Translations under genes and position numbers: made by a program
Source: Diaporthe sp. PMI_573
Lineage: Eukaryota > Ascomycota > Sordariomycetes > Diaporthales > Diaporthaceae
Direction: 5' to 3'
Assembly: GCA_021399435.1 (NCBI GenBank)
Contig: JAJTUP010000040.1
Coordinates: forward strand, 434,001 to 498,000
Length of the DNA: 64,000 bases
Shown: in pieces, positions 20,261-31,883 of the stretch
How positions within the stretch are numbered: the stretch's first letter is position 1
Layout of the letters: each line of letters starts with the position of its first letter
The notes under the pieces: model-generated
Database searches by the model: none
The model's input: the letters and a program-made list of their open reading frames with translations, nothing else
Told to the model about the DNA's origin: nothing

Positions 20261-21495
20261 TCAGGCCATCATGGGTTTTGCCATCCGATCTCCGCACTGC
20301 CGATCGCTGGACCAGTAAGTAGTCCACCAGCTCCGGAACCTTTCCCAGAGGGACACGACCTTTTCCCAGAGCCATGACAAGGCACTCTTAAGCATGTCGA
20401 AGACGCTGTCCCATGGGATGAAGTAGACTGCGGCCGCGACGCCGGCACCGAGCAGGACGGCACCGCCACAGGCCGCTCCCGTCACCGTCGTTACTGCCGC
20501 CCCAGCTTTGAGGGACACCGAACCCCACGCAAAGTTGACGTACGCGCCCGCGGCTGCGGCGGTCACAGCACCAACGAACCCGGCGCCTCCGGCCAGGGTG
20601 CCCAGGATAGCAGCTAAGGGGCCGCGCCAGTTCCTCCACCAGCCACGACCCTCCATCTTCGTCTCCTCCATGGAGCTGAAGTTGCTGCGGAGCGACTCCC
20701 TGTCCGCGTCGCTGCCCCTAAAGGCCCGCTGGATCCCAGCCCACGTGGCCCGACCCGGGTCCGCAGCGATGGCAACGCCCGGGTGGAGCCAGATCTCACC
20801 CTTGCGTTTCTTAGGGTCTACTCCCTCCCATTCATCGAGCCTGACTTTGCGGAAGGTCGAGGCCCCGTTGATGAGAAGGTCGTTATGCGCGTTGGCGCCG
20901 AAGCCGCAGCGGTGCAGCCTCAGCTGGCGGATGTTCTTGGCAACGCGGAAGGCAAGGTGCTCGATCTCGCCGCTGGCTATAATGCTCAGGCCGCGGAGTG
21001 GGCCCTGCCGCTCGACCATGCTGATAACAGCCTGGAGCAGCGCGTCGGTCGTCACGATGACTTCTGATTTTTCTGAGAACAGTTAGCTGGGCATCACTGA
21101 TCAACAACAATCCCCCAGGCCCGCTGGTATGCTGGGCACGGGACTAGCCAACGCCAATGAGGTTTGGGAAGGGGTGAGCCGGTGAGTGACACGTGGCCGC
21201 CAAAAGAGTACAATGAAGAAGGTGCTGATTGAAGCGTGAAGGACATACTCTTGACAAAACGCTCGTACCACGACTTGACGTCTGGTAGGCGCTGCTGCAG
21301 CTCTTCCACACTGCCCTTCCGCACGACGGCAATGATAAGCTCGTCACTGGACCCTCGCTTCTTCTTGATGGAGCTGACCATGGATTTCGCCTCGTCTCGG
21401 ACGCTGGACGTTTTCTCCGATCGTCCGGAGGCGTGGGAGTCCCCACTCGAACTAAAAGTCTCGGCGGACTCGTGATCTGACCAGTATTCAGACAT
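20261..21495 (-). CDS. Putative membrane protein, two exons
   Basis: Exon 1 21495-21249, exon 2 21072-20261; the 176-bp intron has GTATGT, a GCTAAC branch site and a CTCAG acceptor, and the join (FVK then KKSEVIV) keeps frame, giving 352 residues. I chose MSEYWSDHES as start; an upstream in-frame ATG at 21630 adds 45 Ser-rich residues. The N-terminus is Ser-rich and polar, with a helix RKGSVEELQQRLPDVKSWYERF. The C-terminal third is a long Gly/Ala hydrophobic region (AAILGTLAGGAGFVGAVTAAA onward), probably three membrane hairpins, then a Trp-rich amphipathic tail (LWEKVVSLWERFRSWW). Such Gly/Ala hydrophobic plus Trp tails are seen in uncharacterised fungal proteins. Function unknown. Confidence 0.7.
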
Positions 21496-22494
21496 GGTAT
21501 GAGGTACAACGGTGGGGCCGTATGACTGTTGGTAGGGAAAGTATAGATTATTGGCGAAGGCTGGGGAGGATGAAGAAGAGGACGGGTAGGAAGTATTAGA
21601 AGACGTAAGGGAGGATGGATGTCGAGGCACGAATGACGATACTACCCGAGGGAAGCGAAGGTGAAAAGCGTAAGTTGGGCCTGTTGGGTAGCTTCGGCGG
21701 CAAGAAGATAGGTATTGACAGATGAGGACCCGAGCTCAGACAGCGGTGGGAAGAGAACGGGGAGAGATGGAAAGCCATGGTGAGGACGGGGGCCGCTGGT
21801 TTATATGGCTCTGGAACGTGGACTAGACGCTTGAGGCCCCATTCACTGGGATGGTAGATTCATCCGAGAATCCCGTCTCTTGCACGTAGGCTGGTAACAC
21901 ACATCTGCCTCACATAACTCACATTGTCATGATTGGAACCCCCAAAGAGAGACTGAGCGTATAGCAGGACGCACCGTGCTTCACGCGAGTTTGTTCTGGG
22001 GAGACTCAACATATGCGGCTTGCCAATAATGGCTAAAGCCGGGTCGCAGAGACGGGCCGGTGGACCTCCGATCATCCGATGGCCGCCGATGGCGTCCAAT
22101 GACGAGTAACAGACTTTAGGCCTGCATCTTCCAATGACGAGCCAAGTTAACAATTTTGCCCAGGAAACCGAAGTGCCGCGTCCCTTCAGCGGCGACGGCC
22201 TTTCCTGTGCACTCAACGCAGAACCAATTCAGTCCCAGTCCGTTCCTATCGACATATCTCTCCTAGCCTGGTCGCCGGGGCCCGGCCGTGGTAATGTTAC
22301 ACATGGCTGCTCCGAATCACAATCAATCGTCAGTCGCGGCAGCAAACATCTGCCCCCGCCTCGCTCCTCGGCCAACTCAAGATGCTGGCGGTCATGCCAC
22401 ATCCCATGGCGTCGACGAGACGGAAATTGGACGCCATCGCGAGCAACTCGGACCAGAGGGCCACACATTGACAACCGGCCCCAAACCCCAGCAG
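21496..22494. promoter_or_regulatory. Divergent promoter region
   Basis: About 1 kb between two diverging intact genes. No specific motif could be assigned. The right part is open in the frame of the next gene from 22288, so the start of that gene could lie upstream (ATG at 22303). Confidence 0.35.
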
Positions 22495-24247
22495 ATGCCG
22501 CCGCGGAAGAGAGCAACTAAAACACCCAAGTGGTCGCACGAGCAATGGGAGGCGAAGCGAGCCCACATTTATAGGCTCTACAAGGAACAAGGACTGCCGT
22601 TAGAACAGATCATCGAGATCATGCGTGAAGCCTACGAATTTAACGCCTCGTACGTGATTGTTTCAGTGTTACCCGAATATATGCGTGGCCATGGCCTGAC
22701 CTTGTTGACGTTTCGTGATTAGGCAGGCCATGTACAAGGCCAAGTTTGTCGAATGGGGCGAGCAATTCCGCAAGAACACCACACAAGCTATAAAGGGCAG
22801 CAAGCGTCCCCAACCTGCAGCCCTCGCCAAACGCAGTCGCGTGCCTTCTTCCTTGCCTCCAAAGAAGAAGGAGGCAGGTTCTACCATGATAGTGGTGTCA
22901 GTTGCCGCCACCGGATCGGTCCCTAAGCCCTTCTCTCCGAGACAGCACAAGGTCCACGAAGAAATGCTGCACTCCATGGGCGACAGCATGAAGTCACTGT
23001 TCGACAAAGCCAACATCAAGGGCCGATGGGCCTGGGATGACTTCGGCTTCACGACATCAGCCGAGTGCACCGACCATTCGGACACGTGGAAGGTCATGGC
23101 GGATCAGTGCCATGGCGCCTCGTCGCTGTGCCAGGTGCGGTGCACTCCAAAGGCCTTGGCAACGCTCGGAAGGGCCAGAAAGACTCTCAGCCGCGTCATG
23201 GGCGAGCACGGTCCGTGGATGTTTGTGTATATCTGGCGCATAGTGCTATCGGTGCGCGGCATTAGCCACCGACTGCCGCCTTCTAAGCATGCCTTCTTGG
23301 GCAGCTTCCTGCTATTTCTCCGGAGGCTCGTCCAGCAACACCTTGGCAACAAGCACCAGCTGGCCGTTTTTCTGAGCGCTCTTAACCGCGTCCCCTTCAC
23401 CCAGACCAAGGACGCGCTTGAGATCGTCTACCGGCAGGCCATTGAGAAATTCGCGCAGTACATGGGCCCAGCGCACCCCACGGTGCTGGCCATGCGGAGC
23501 CACTTCTGCAGATACTGGAAGGGCACGACGCTCGGCACGGGCGCCTACGCGAGCTACGCCGCTTTGGTCCGGCAGGCCGACGAGGTTCTCGGGGAACAGG
23601 ACACGCGCACCCTGACCCTGCTCACGGAGTACGTGTACGCGGCTTTCTACCACCGCGGTGACCTGGACCTGACGCACAACCTGGCGCTGCAGCTCTGGAA
23701 CCGGACGCAGCCCTCGATCCCATTCTCAACCGACGCGGACGGCCCGCCGCCTACCTGGTCGCGCGCCACGTACGCATTCGTCCTGGCGTCCAAGCTGCTG
23801 GCCCACGTGGACCTCCAGCGTGGCTTGCACGCGGGTTGGGACTGCCGCCTCAAGAACGTGGTGTTGCAGCTGCAGGGCGGCGACGACGAATGCCGCACAC
23901 GCGCCGCGCAGGTGCAGGAGATGCTCGCGCACCGGTGGAGGCTGGTCGGCGAGACTGAAACCGCTGACCTCCAGCGCAAGCTGGCTGTCGAGATTCGCAA
24001 GACCATCCCCGACGCGCCTGCTTATGAGGTGGGCTGGGAGAGCAAGTGGCGGCCCGACTGGTCGGCCAGGGCTCATACAGAGTTCCTCGTTGCCGAAAAG
24101 AAGCGAAAGGCCGCTCGAAAAAGAACCAGGAAGCAGGCTAAGGCCACGGAGGCACAGGTCGCTGCTGCAACACAGCAGGCTACAAGCGAATATTCAGGTC
24201 CGCCTGTCGCATATGTCTGTCCGGCTGACCTCGTCCGCATTTCTTAG
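22495..24247 (+). CDS. Clr5-domain protein, two exons
   Basis: Exon 1 22495-22649, exon 2 22723-24247; intron of 73 bp (GTACGT to GATTAG); 559 residues. The N-terminus reads WSHEQWEAKRAHIYRLYKEQ, then IIEIMREAYEFNASQAMYKAK and FVEWGEQFRKN, the Clr5 domain (W..hk..I..LY.e.g..l..i...M...y.F.as...Y...f..W...Kn), with the intron inside it as in many Clr5 genes. Next a Lys/Pro linker, then an alpha-helical region with TPR-like spacing (EIVYRQAIEKFAQYMGPAHP and a GEQDTRTL..LTEY segment), and a basic Arg/Lys/Ala C-terminal helix. Clr5 proteins are nuclear in fission yeast silencing; most fungal members are uncharacterised. Third-position GC is high in exon 2. Intact. Confidence 0.82.
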
Positions 24248-24254
24248 TAGCCCG

Positions 24255-24437
24255 AGTCTCGCGGATCCCTTCATGTATACGAAGGTGGAGGTACATACGC
24301 GCTTGGGATTCCTAAGTACGATCGGAACGGTCGAGTTAGATCTTTGCGCCTGTTGCCAAACGAAGGAAATAGCGGAACACTTTTTGTTTCGATGCGTAAG
24401 ATGGATAGCCCTAAGAGAAGGTATGCTGCAATGCTGA
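24255..24437 (+). pseudogene. LINE-like reverse transcriptase C-terminal fragment
   Basis: The frame reads FMYTKVEVHTRLGFLST, then CACCQTKEIAEHFLFRCVRW and LREGML. The C.C...E...HfLf.C..w...R pattern is the zinc-binding tail found after the RNase H domain in non-LTR retrotransposons of the Tad group. The rest of the element is absent. Confidence 0.5.
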
Positions 24438-25056
24438 GCTAGTCTCGTTTGTAGTGGAGCGGGGTTCTGCTCTATGCAAGCTGTTGCTGCCTGGGAGTCG
24501 TAAGTAACGGTCTATAATTTGTAAGCCTGAGGTTTTCAATTGGAAAGGGTACCAACCAGGCCTTCCGCCGATGCGATTCAATTCCCCTATTGCCGCAGAA
24601 TGAATGAAGTATAACATATCACGAAAGAGTGCCATTTTCTAGGACTGCGGTCCTTTGACCCTCTTCCGTAGTTTTAGTCGAGGCTCCGTCGAGGATGGCA
24701 GTCTCTAAAGATATCGTACAGTCAGCGCTCGGCTCCATATGGTTGATTTGACACCGCTTCAACCGCCTGGTCCCTTGCACAGTCATAGTTACTTACGTGA
24801 TAGAGAATTTCCAAAAGTGTTATCCAGGGGTGCCATATTTCCGTCTTGCGATGGCAGCGGATATCTATCCGCATCGGACTGTGTTATCCATCGCCTCGAC
24901 CAGTTACCATAAGGAGGTGAGTGAGCGTGCGTAAGAGCTCCCGAGAAGCTCCCGGAAATGTCTCTTAAAGAAAGGCTTGGCGAATATCAGACAGACGCAG
25001 ACCAGCCCAATATGCACCTCAAGCAACCTAAGAGCTATACATCAGAGATTAAAGGT
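24438..25056. other. Intergenic
   Basis: No gene recognised; possible decayed LINE tail at the left. Confidence 0.35.
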
Positions 25057-26182
25057 TCAGCATCCCGAACGCAAACGACTGACATACATCGCAATAACTA
25101 GCGGAGTCGATTCCCAGGTAATGTCTAGGCTGTTGAGGTTGTCCATAGTAATTTTTGCCCTGGCGATGCTGATGGCGAGGACCCTATTCGCAAGATCAGT
25201 TCTAGTATTCTTCCTCGCGCTGCGACAGTTCAACTCACAGGCCGCCAGTCATCATTATTCCCATCACTCCGATCTTCTGCCGGACTGGGAGATGTAAATT
25301 CCAAAGTATCCAAATAGGAAAACACAAAATAGCTGTGTCAGTAACAACGTTCATCACACCATTGAACGACAAGATCTTCATAAAATTTATACAAGTCCCG
25401 TCAGTAATGGGGAAATCCCAGTATTTCTCCATGGGACGGCAAGCGAAAAGCCATTCGAAGGAAGTGAGGGTGCCGTAAAGAAAAACGACAACCGCAAGGG
25501 AATAGATGGCAACCCTTTGACGCTTGGCGGCAGACCCCAAGGCAATGTTCATGTAGAAGGCCAAGATTGAGAGCTTGGAAAAGGTGACAGACATTCCAAA
25601 GAACGTCCCTGCAATCGCGCCAGTCTATCGAGTCACTAAGGTTTAGTAAGCGCTGCAGACATTGGAGGCCACGATGGTCTGGTTGGCTACCTTCATGAAG
25701 TGGATGTTGAACGTCGTGAACGGGACATCCCATAGATGGCGGCCGAAGCCGAATCGCGGTACTGCAGACAAGTAAGCCAAGGAATCGACGGTAGGGACGT
25801 GCCTGCATGTGGGCATACTGACGAATGCAGAACGATACCGAAAAGGCGACAGCTAGCAGCTGGATTGGGTTTAGCTTCCAGGAGCTACCGTAGGAACAAT
25901 AACTGGCAACATACCCAGGCGAGAGCTAACAGAACTAGGTAGACAAGTTAGAGGTGGCTTGAACAGTTAATTGTGGCATTTTCGCAGCTTACGATCTGAA
26001 GTCCCTCGCACGCGGGTGATACCAAGCGTGGTATAAAACCGCAATGCCACGAAGCATGTTGAGAAGAGTGCGAGGGCGATACTAGTGGCCGTGTTGACCA
26101 GTGCCAAGCTGGGTGGATCATCGAAGTTGGGCACAACACCTGGTGGGGGCGGCACGGCGCCGATGGTCTCGTTTGACGACAT
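25057..26182 (-). CDS. Pth11-like integral membrane protein, six exons
   Basis: Exons 26182-25993, 25934-25915, 25859-25823, 25761-25691, 25624-25239 and 25201-25057 join in frame to 282 residues. The N-terminus (MSSNETIGAVPPPPGVVPNF) is followed by hydrophobic spans and by RFGFGRHLWDVPFTTFNIHFMK, then FSKLSILAFYMNIAL, FLYGTLTSFEWLFACRP and FNGVMNVVTDTAILCFPIW: the layout of the fungal rhodopsin-like/Pth11 family of seven-helix plasma-membrane proteins. 'G.h.WDv' and 'C.P...YWD....G.C' are family marks. The last intron is only 37 bp, below the usual fungal minimum, and the C-terminus (DITWES...) stops early, so the gene may be truncated or damaged. Role: surface or signal sensing is inferred from family members. 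Confidence 0.68.
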
Positions 26183-26716
26183 GTTTCGGTGACTCGATTC
26201 GGGGAGGGAAGTGGTATTAAAAGTCTAGAAACTTGGCATATGCAAATCTTGTATCTGCAGAGAAACTTGGAGCCGGGGAGAAAGACAGGACTCCAATCCC
26301 CTTGCATGGGCTTCCGTTGGCGTTCTCAGTTGGGAGTCTGGCGATCCTTGAATGGGGAAAGTTGATGTTTGCAAACCTTCCTCAGCGGCATGAGCGAGGC
26401 CAGAACCCGTTTTGAAGGCGACACTGCTCTTGGATGGCATGAGCGAGACCCTGCATTTTAAAGGCGGCGCTGCTATTTATGGGGTACGCTGGTGAGGTGC
26501 GGCCAGGTTGTTGGCCAGGCTCTGTGACTTGGAGAAGGGGAGGAATGGAATGGATGGGGGAATGAGGTCAATCAGGTTGGCAAAGTGATTCAGCCCCAGA
26601 GTACGCCCAAGCTGACGGAAGATGCTGGGCCCCGCTACGGTGGGCGATAGGGGGCACTGTTGCATAACCCCCCGGTCGTTTCCTTTTGGGTTTAGGCGCT
26701 CAACTCCTTAGTCATC
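26183..26716. other. Intergenic
   Basis: Upstream region of the Pth11-like gene. Two near-copies of a GGCATGAGCGAG...AAGGCG phrase occur near 26389-26468. Nothing else recognised. Confidence 0.35.
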
Positions 26717-27124
26717 TTGCAGCCAGGCCAAGCCCTTTCTATCATCTTGAGGAAGTTTCAACAAAGCAGGATCTATTTCTGGGGCAATGAACCTAATTAC
26801 TATATCTCGCATTTGTTGCCCCCAGATGTGTTACAATCTATCAACAATGGCGAGCCCTTTTCCCGAATCATCGAAGTTATGGTTTCCTCGCCGGCATCAA
26901 AAATAAGCGTCAAGATCGAGGGGGCTGATGGTCAGAGACGCCATATCAGCGGAAGCCCTTATCCCCTCGGGCAGCTCATACGGGACCAAGGCCTGGATTG
27001 CTTATTTGGGAAGCCGAACCACAGTGAGTTTGGTTCATCAGCGATCCAAGAAAACAAGGCCACGATGCGCCTGTACGCAGAAAAATTGCAAGACACTTTG
27101 AAATCAATTGATGCTTGCCAGTAA
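26717..27124 (+). CDS. Hypothetical protein, 135 residues
   Basis: Reads like real coding sequence: YYISHLLPPDVLQSINNGEP, then a strand-rich part (SKISVKIEGADGQRRHISGS) and a helical C-terminus. No family recognised. It overlaps an equally long minus-strand frame by 166 bp, so only one of the two is likely genuine over that stretch. Confidence 0.35.
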   Translation: MQPGQALSIILRKFQQSRIYFWGNEPNYYISHLLPPDVLQSINNGEPFSRIIEVMVSSPASKISVKIEGADGQRRHISGSPYPLGQLIRDQGLDCLFGKPNHSEFGSSAIQENKATMRLYAEKLQDTLKSIDACQ

Positions 27125-27890
27125 ATTGGGAGGACGGTAAATCGGCTTACTGATCCCGTTTGCAAGAGATGTGCCACCGGTTCGTTGTCCTCCTCGTCTG
27201 GCAGAGGAGACGTGGTTGAGTTCGCCACCTCTTTGCCTTTGGGACGGTTTCTCGGCCGGATGAATGGAATGCATCTGGCTTGATGTTGCAGAAGCTGCGT
27301 ACTCTGGCCAGCTTCAGATATTATCCTTATTTCTTCTTTGAGGGACGTGGCCATCTCCTCAGTAATCCAATCTTTAGCATCTCCAGTGTCTTCATTTGGT
27401 ACAAGCGAACAAACGTGCGGCCTCTTGGACACAGGCTCGTCAGCGTCAACTACCCCTTCTACTTGGCTGAACTTTCGCTTCGTAGGCAGTGTTTGTTTGA
27501 GCCAATACCTCAGCCTGGAACAGCTCCTCTTTTCAGCTTCGGTGACGACATTGATGACCTGCTCGCAAGCTTCGTCTTTGAACAGTGCAAGCAAAAGTAC
27601 ACAATCTCGTTTCAATTTGATAAGGAAGAATTAGTATACAAGGCATCTTGTTCAGTTTGGGGTTTCGATGAGCTCAAGGCTATCGCTGGACGGTGGATGG
27701 CAGGAAAGGACGAGGACAAGTTGCTGCGGCGGGGTAAAAACCTCACCAACACGGGCAGCAGGGCAGGTACGAAGCGCCCAAGGAACTCGCAGATTTCGTC
27801 TTCAACCTCGTCAGCAAAGAGACAGCCCATTGATACGGATGAAAAATGTTTATACTATAGTGTCTACGGAATCACATTTTCTTAGTGTTT
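27125..27890. other. Two competing antisense open frames
   Basis: Plus-strand 27280-27885 (201 codons) ends in a Lys/Arg/Ser-rich segment (GTKRPRNSQISSSTSSAKRQ). Minus-strand 27615-26959 (218 codons) has a plausible acidic/basic composition with a KRKFSQVEG and a KRPH motif. Neither matches a known family, and I cannot choose between them from sequence alone. Confidence 0.25.
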
Positions 27891-28602
27891 TCCGTTGACT
27901 ATATGCCTGCTTTTGTGTATATGGTATATATGCCCGTTGACTGTATAAGCCGTATATGCCCAGTGTGTACCGTGCCTTTTATGAGGGTAAAACCTATTAT
28001 CGTTTATTTCTCTAGGGGAAAACCTCCTGTTTATAAGCCAACTTTGTGATGGGTGTGCCCATGGGTTGAAGATCCGAGTTACGTAATCGGATTTCGTGTA
28101 TTTAAGCTCGGCTTCCCGCCGAAGTCCGTAAATCTCCCTCTTTATCTTTCGTATTCAATCAAACCTCGGATTCCTCGCATTTACGCCCGAATCCCCGTAA
28201 CAAACTTGGCTATATATATAAGTGAGTCTATCTCCTTGACCTCGAAATTATTACGTTTTTAAGCGAAAAGGCTTGGGGCCAATCAGATGGGCCAGAACCC
28301 TTGTCAAAGAACCTCTGATACAAAAAGGTACATACAAACCAGAAGCCAAACACGAAAGTGAAAGTCAACCTTCGGAATGCCACTGAAGTAGCGACCCAAT
28401 TGATAGGTCGATCGAGGATCCATAGCCAAGTCAGCCTGCAACTGACGTGGGATTAAGGGTACCATACCACCCATGCTACCCGTACACCCCCACCAGTCGT
28501 ACACCCGCCACACCAAAAGTACTCAACTTTCACGATATGTAGCATAGTCAATTGGTGGTGTTGAGAAGCAATTCGCATATGATTCTGATTATGAGAAGAC
28601 GC
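27891..28602. other. Intergenic, AT-rich
   Basis: Contains several TATATGCC phrases at 27901-27960. No gene or TIR pair recognised. Confidence 0.35.
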
Positions 28603-29480
28603 TCAATCGCCGTATTTACTTGGTTTTCTGGCTGTACGGCCAGATCTGGGCCTCGACAGGAATGTCCTCCTCATTCTCTGCATCCTGTTCATCACTACTG
28701 ACTCCGTAAATATCTTCCTGCTCTTTAACCAAGTGCCGACCTCTGCTAGTGCCCTACGCGGATCTTTCTTCCTCTTCAGTAGGAATTCCTGCAGTTCTGC
28801 AGGGGAGAACTCGGCGGGGATTTTGGTCGCGAAATCTGCAGCGATCCTTTTCATCTCTTCGGTGGTTATATATTTCCCGTTTATGTCAAGGAAACCACCC
28901 GGAGCTCCTTCCAAATCCCCTCTGTTGTGGTGGTCTGTGTTTGTCGATACTGTAAAAGAACCTTTTGAGTCGGCCTCGTACATCCTCTCGAAGAGCTCTC
29001 TCGCCTGTTCCTCTTGTGACATATGTGAACTCAACTTGCATATCGACACGACCCGGCCTGATCAGAGCGTCGTCCAGTATTTCAGGCTTGTTTGTCGTCA
29101 TAATAAGTACCCTCCCCTCATTCGAGGCAACGCCGTCGATCGCATTGAGCAGACCCGACAAGCTGATGCCTTTTTGATCGTCTGACCTGCCACGCCTTTT
29201 CAGTTCAGACCCATTCCCTTGAAGCTTTTTGGCCTTCACATTGCTTCTTTCCCCATTGTTGACAACCAAATTGTAGTCATCGTCTTGGTCATCGGATAGC
29301 CTTGCGAGGCCCGCAGTATCGATGTCCTCCAACAGTACGATACATCTACGTGGTAGTGAGTTGAACAGTGCTAGTAGGTCCTCACCCCGGAGGGATGCTC
29401 CGTCAGGAGGCTGCTCATTGACTGGGCGGCAGAGTACATGCACACCTCCGATTCCAAGGCTGAATTCGCCAAATCTTTAC
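28603..29480 (-). pseudogene. BCS1-type AAA ATPase, headless and frameshifted
   Basis: From 29480 the frame reads GEFSLGIGGVHVLC, LLALFNSLPRRCIVLLEDIDTAG (Walker B, LLEDID), SLSGLLNAIDGV, IMTTNKPE (sensor 1) and RPGRVD (Arg finger region). These are diagnostic of BCS1-type AAA ATPases, which in mitochondria translocate the Rieske protein; fungi have many paralogues. Walker A and the BCS1 N-terminal domain are absent upstream. Near 29022, after VEFTY, the frame shifts by one base into SQEEQARELFERMYEA and ends at 28603 with a Lys/Arg-rich tail. Both defects mark a dead copy. Confidence 0.8.
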
Positions 29481-30046
29481 CTCAAGACGTGCTTAGCGAG
29501 CTGGTGGTCGCTATGGTCCCATCATACACGTCGCGCGGTGGTTCCGACTATCCTAAGCCTGCACAACCCCGACGGAAGCAAGTACACTATATTGATTTGG
29601 ACGAAGACGACGAGCTAGGGTCCCTGTATAAGAAGCCCCGCCGTTGTGGCCCCGTGCCACAGGTACCATCAGCTCGGAAGGTGACAGTTTGTGAGCCAAA
29701 GACGCAGGTAGCTGCGCCGAAGCCTGCACCTCGGCGTCGGTCTGATGGTGCTGCGCGTGGCGACCAAGAATTCACCACCGCTCAGAAGCAGTATTTCTGT
29801 TCAGACCTACTAAATAGAATGTTGGGGCCTGGTAAGTTTGGACACACATTCCTATATAATATTCGGAAAGAGGTTAGATATCTGGCTTGGCCATCTAATT
29901 TACTAATTATAGTATACAAATTTGTAGTCGCTAATATCATACTGCAAGACCTACTGGGATCCTACCGACAATGTCTACACCTCATGCGAAACTCTCGAGA
30001 GGACTTTCTTAAATCACTACTCCAAGATGAACAAGTGGCTCGCTAA
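29438..30046 (+). pseudogene. Fragment of unknown protein abutting the BCS1 remnant
   Basis: 202 codons. N-terminal half: a helix (AKSLPQDVLSELVVAMVPSY), an acidic DLDEDDELG, then a Pro/Lys-rich linker. Second half: FTTAQKQYFCSDLLNRML, weakly like the first helix of a bromodomain, then hydrophobic junk. It begins where the BCS1 homology ends on the other strand, so a breakpoint is likely near 29440-29480. Not identified. Confidence 0.25.
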
Positions 30047-30948
30047 GCTCGAGGGCGAAGAAAACTAGGGGTTTGTGAAATGCATTTAAACCAATTGGGC
30101 TGTTCTCATACATCGCCTCCACATCAGACCATTCGCGTGAATTCGAATAGCAATAATATGGGTTTCCAGGTAAACTGATGTTCCTGAGGTACTGATCGCT
30201 GAGCATGGAAAGCGGTTACTAAGTCTGATAAGGACGCCAGTAACGTACATGAACGTTAAAACATTTCGGAAAACCTCGCGGCTTCCGTTCATTTTCACCA
30301 TAAATGACGGCATTCCGCTCAAATGGTTCAGATCCCCTGCGACAAAGTCTCCCTCGATCTACCGCCCATAATAAGTAAGGAATAGATATATAGCTTTTTC
30401 TGTGGAGTCGCCAGTAGAACGTATGGAAGCACAGACAATACCACTTTATACGTATTGGACCAGGGCACAGTGCCTTCGCGTCCCTTGTATTGTTCTTGGA
30501 CGCGGGGCCTTGCAGCTAGCAGCGCGTCGCTGTGTACAAATGTGAGAGGCAGGCTACTGGACGGTTTCCTCAAATTTTCTCAGCCCGAAACTTCTCATCT
30601 TTCCTTTCATCATTACTACGCTCAGTCCCAAATGACCGAGAAGAATCCTTCACACGGCGAACAGCTCCTCCCGCTCGGCCACGGTTCCACAAGAACCTCA
30701 CTGCTGGTGTGAAACAATGGAGCTGCAAGCTCACACTCACAAGAACTACAGACAAAAAACTTTGGAAGATGAGGAAGACTATACTGGTTTCAGGGCCGTG
30801 ACCATTCTTCTATGTAAGTAATCGTAGTTGCTCGAACAAATTCGCATTTATGCAGACCGGATCAAGGAATTCATCGATATTGTCTTCCGAGGAGGGTTAT
30901 TTCTGAGTAACTCGCAGCTCTACCCTAAATTCCAACTAACGCTAGGTA
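30047..30948. other. Intergenic or decayed
   Basis: Short frames only; one at 30532-30801 is Arg/Ser-rich without a known domain. Confidence 0.3.
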
Positions 30949-31161
30949 GCAGATATTGCAGATGGCTACTTCTCGCCTAAGCCCACCCCGACCAAATTGA
31001 CCTTGAAGGCCATGCCTACGATGCGGAACCACACGTCGGATCAGCTAGGCGACGAGTACATACCCCAAAAATTTGATGAGGACGGGGAGAAGAAGATCAT
31101 GCCCGACGGTCGGCTACTAGGAACTAACGTACAGAGACCTCGTCATTCTCGACCAGAATAA
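30949..31161 (+). pseudogene. Rsc7/Swp82-like exon fragment
   Basis: After a CTAGGTAG acceptor the frame encodes DEYIPQKFDEDGEKKIMPDG then RLLG. The phrase 'f.e.GekKv...G.LlgGReyr' opens the conserved core of the RSC chromatin-remodelling subunit Rsc7/Swp82. Here it loses the GRE(Y/F)R continuation and stops at 31159-31161. Only this small piece is present. Confidence 0.38.
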
Positions 31162-31883
31162 CCACAAACGTCCCATTTATGGTTCGGACAAGGGAGAGGA
31201 CAAACGATAGTGATCGCTAGATGCACAGCGACTGCCACCTCTCAACCCAAATTATGCAAGTACAATGCCTAGTACTAGAGCTCTAAATAAGTTTAGCAGG
31301 CAACCTGTCATATTGCACAAATGTTGCTCTGGCTTGAGCGTCGAGTTACTGGGCTTCAGAATATAAGTCCATGGTGGTATTTTTTTGCGCGATTTCTAGG
31401 ATGAGCCTAAGAAATACATTTTGTCTGCAATGGATTTTCAATAAGAAGCATTGCTGAGACTTAAGCCAACACTCTTTTAGTGTTTTTGTTCTGTGGAGTT
31501 CGCAAATCCGCTGTCGGTAGCGTACCCATTCATCTTGGTCAGCATGCTTGCGAGCGCTTCGCTGTGACAATGCACAGGAGGTTGCAAGTCCGAAGTACTT
31601 TCGAAAAACACTGTATGTAACGTCCCTTTAATTGGCATATTGTTATAAACACGAATGGCAGCAGCAGAACGTCACGAAGAATGTGATGCTCAAGAAGGGC
31701 AAGGTCCCGCTACGAATCCGGGACGATACAGGAAACTGACAGATTGTGACTACCATCCCTTTCTAATAGAAAGATAGTACCGCGCAATTGGTCAAGCAGG
31801 TATTTTTTGGAGCTGTATTGTATTTTCGTCTTGGCAAAGTATGCACTCGAGGCTTGCTGGACAAAGACTTTAGGAAAACTATA
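31162..31883. other. Intergenic
   Basis: No clear gene. The 3' end should hold the upstream part of the UstYa-like gene, but I could not read a conserved exon in it. Confidence 0.3.

Noticed and set aside
20508..21086. 192-codon plus-strand frame opposite the membrane-protein gene
   Set aside because: Shadow of the spliced minus-strand gene, whose intron and frame are coherent.
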